From assembly GCA_003139735.1 (NCBI GenBank), contig PLGA01000358.1, forward strand, positions 3,836 to 10,615: a stretch of DNA of 6,780 nt, read 5' to 3'. This document shows, one piece after another, positions 5,645-6,780 of this stretch (its first letter is position 1; each line of letters starts with the position of its first letter). The stretch comes from Bryobacterales bacterium. GTDB taxonomy: Bacteria; Acidobacteriota; Terriglobia; Bryobacterales; Bryobacteraceae. The notes below the pieces were generated by a model. The model had not been told where the DNA came from, did not search any database, and saw only the letters and a program-made list of their open reading frames with translations. A program made the position numbers and the translations under genes.

Positions 5645-6124
5645 ATGTCACTGGAGCCGGAAGGGAAGACGGAAATGCTGCGGCACGCCCTGGCCACCCT
5701 GGCGTACCGTGGAAAACGCGCGATGGAGGGCGCGCCCGCGGAGTTCGCGACTTTTCCCGGGGCGGTGCGAACCCCCGGCGAGATTCTGGCGCACCTGGGG
5801 GATTTGCTGGACTGGGCGCTGCAGCTCGCGAACGGAACGCGGGAGTGGCGGCCATCGGGCGCCGTTGCGTGGGAGCAGGGATCGGCGCGATTCTTCGCCG
5901 CGCTGGAGACGCTCGATTCGCGCCTGGCGTCGGGCGAGCCGTTGGGAGCGCCGGCGGAGAGGGTGTTTCAGGGGCCCATCGCGGATGCGCTGACGCATGT
6001 GGGACAGATCGCGATGCTCAGGAGGCTGGCGGGATGTCCACAGCACGGCGAGAACTACTACGAAGCGGACATTGCCGTGGGGAGAGTGGGGCGGGAGCAG
6101 GCGCCGGCGAAGGTGGCGTTCTAG
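5645..6124 (+). CDS. DinB-like (DinB/YfiT superfamily) protein
   Basis: This 159-residue protein is mainly helical and fits the DinB/YfiT four-helix-bundle superfamily, whose members bind a divalent metal through histidines and include thiol-dependent transferases. Visible marks are TPGEILAHLGDLLDWAL (43-59) with His50, and DALTHVGQIAMLRRLAG (114-130) with His118, a position where the family has its second histidine pair. The third usual ligand may be replaced by Gln121, so the metal site is uncertain and no specific reaction can be assigned. Start ATG 5645 has AGGAG (5633-5637) seven bases upstream, overlapping the DUF423 stop. The gene ends 8 bases before a strong terminator hairpin and closes the three-gene run. 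Confidence 0.8.
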   Translation: MSLEPEGKTEMLRHALATLAYRGKRAMEGAPAEFATFPGAVRTPGEILAHLGDLLDWALQLANGTREWRPSGAVAWEQGSARFFAALETLDSRLASGEPLGAPAERVFQGPIADALTHVGQIAMLRRLAGCPQHGENYYEADIAVGRVGREQAPAKVAF

Positions 6125-6132
6125 GCAATAAA

Positions 6133-6160
6133 AAAGGCCCACCGCGCAACGGGGGCCTTT
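6133..6160. terminator. Bidirectional intrinsic terminator between the DinB-like gene and the rRNA operon
   Basis: AAAGGCCC (6133-6140) pairs with GGGCCTTT (6153-6160) around a 12-base loop. On the minus strand the stem is followed by a T-rich run (complement of the A-run at 6130-6135), which makes a good terminator just past the 5S rRNA. On the plus strand it is followed by GGTTTT, a weaker tract, 8 bases after the DinB-like stop codon. Confidence 0.8.
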
Positions 6161-6168
6161 GGTTTTAA

Positions 6169-6286
6169 TCCGGGCAGCTTCCTACTCTCCCACACACTTG
6201 CGCGCGCAGTACCATCGGGGCTGAGAGGCTTAACTGCCGTGTTCGGGATGGGAACGGGTGGGTCCCTCTCGCTAAGGCCGCCCAGA
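6169..6286 (-). rRNA. rrf: 5S ribosomal RNA
   Basis: Read on the minus strand, this about 118-base segment carries the conserved 5S core CCCATCCCGAAC (complement of 6241-6252), followed by the GCAGTTAAG and GATGGTACT stretches and the GGGAGAGTAGG element near the 3' end. The 5' end TCTGGGC pairs with the 3' end GCCCGGA to form helix I, which sets the ends to within a few bases. It lies downstream of 23S in the usual 23S-5S order. Confidence 0.95.
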
Positions 6287-6392
6287 AACTGGATGACAAA
6301 GAGCCAAGGGGGGCTCTTTGACTGAATATTGACGGGAACTAAACACGGAAAAACGCGATTTGGCAGCGCCACGTGCATGCGCAGTAAATTTT
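6287..6392 (-). other. 23S-5S internal transcribed spacer with processing-type hairpin
   Basis: The spacer is about 106 bases and holds no tRNA. It contains a perfect 9-bp inverted repeat, CAAAGAGCC (6297-6305) with GGCTCTTTG (6312-6320), separated by 6 bases, just upstream of 5S in transcription order. It has no T-run after it on the minus strand, so a processing or folding role is more likely than termination. Confidence 0.7.
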
Positions 6393-6780
6393 ATGGTCAA
6401 GCCGAACGGGCGATTAGTAACGGTAAGCTCAACGCATTACTGCGCTTCCACATCCGTCCTATCAAACTGGTAGTCTTCCAGTGCCCTTCATAGCTTGCGC
6501 TTGGGAGATCTCATCTTGGGGAAGGTTTCACGCTTATATGCATTCAGCGTTTATCCTGACCGAACTTCGCTACCCAGCGATGCGGCTGGCGCCACAACTG
6601 GATCACAAGAGGTTCGTCCACCCCGGTCCTCTCGTACTAAGGGCAGGCCCCCTCAAATCTCCTCCGCCCACCACAGATAGGGACCGAACTGTCTCGCGAC
6701 GTTCTGAACCCAGCTCACGTACCCCTTTAATAGGCGAACAGCCTAACCCTTGGAACCTTCTACAGCTCCAGGATGCGATG
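6393..6780 (-). rRNA. rrl: 23S ribosomal RNA, 3' part (runs off right edge)
   Basis: The minus strand shows the 3' end of 23S rRNA. The sarcin-ricin loop AGTACGAGAGGACC is the complement of 6625-6638. The peptidyl-transferase-side segment with GTTCAGAACGTCGCGAGACA lies at about 6689-6708. The terminal ...GTTACTAATCGCCCG...GGCTTGACC lies at about 6395-6424. The 3' end at about 6393 is placed by the GGCTTGACC strand that pairs with the 5' end of 23S. Only about 388 bases are in the window. The ends are intact and no intron or insertion is seen. Confidence 0.95.

Noticed and set aside
6121..6680. Open frames across the 5S, spacer and 23S region
   Set aside because: These bases are ribosomal RNA genes, and translated frames there are chance.
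1..6780. CRISPR array, tRNA or phage genes
   Set aside because: No regularly spaced repeats, tRNA-like cloverleaf or phage or integrase motifs were seen on either strand.

Overview
The window looks like chromosomal DNA of a GC-rich acidobacterium, probably close to Solibacter/Bryobacter. The main clue is a gene at 788-1737 with the hallmarks of TIGR03435, a secreted family greatly expanded in Solibacter usitatus. A Tat-exported sugar-isomerase-like TIM barrel, a DinB-like protein and a DUF4159 protein fit the same group. The lineage is inferred from protein families, not from an rRNA comparison.

Layout, left to right. Bases 1-499 (minus) hold the N-terminal membrane half of a fused MFS/spermidine-synthase-type protein that runs off the left edge. 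A good promoter and ribosome binding site at 600-650 lead into a hicB-like antitoxin gene that is cut after about 40 codons and joined to the 3' end of the opposing TIGR03435 gene. That gene carries a single-base frameshift near 1518. The centre (1815-3518, plus) is a compact arsenic operon, arsR-arsM-arsC. It has a clear sigma70-type promoter whose TATAAT sits in the middle of a 14-bp inverted repeat, the likely ArsR operator. No arsenite pump gene (arsB/acr3) is present. arsC ends tail to tail with a Tat-signal TIM-barrel gene (3515-4366, minus), sharing 4 bp. Diverging from that gene is a probable co-directional run: DUF4159 protein, DUF423 membrane protein and DinB-like protein (4449-6124, plus). 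A two-way terminator at 6133-6160 separates this run from the end of an rRNA operon on the minus strand: 5S at 6169-6286 and the 3' end of 23S from 6393 to the right edge.

The arsenic genes form an understandable unit. ArsR should release the promoter when it binds As(III), ArsC reduces arsenate to arsenite, and ArsM methylates arsenite. Methylation would be the only arsenite disposal route encoded here. The other genes show no evident link to arsenic. The hicB/TIGR03435 junction and the frameshift mark 656-1737 as a scar of rearrangement and decay. I see no CRISPR array, tRNA, insertion sequence or phage gene, and no clearly new multi-gene system.
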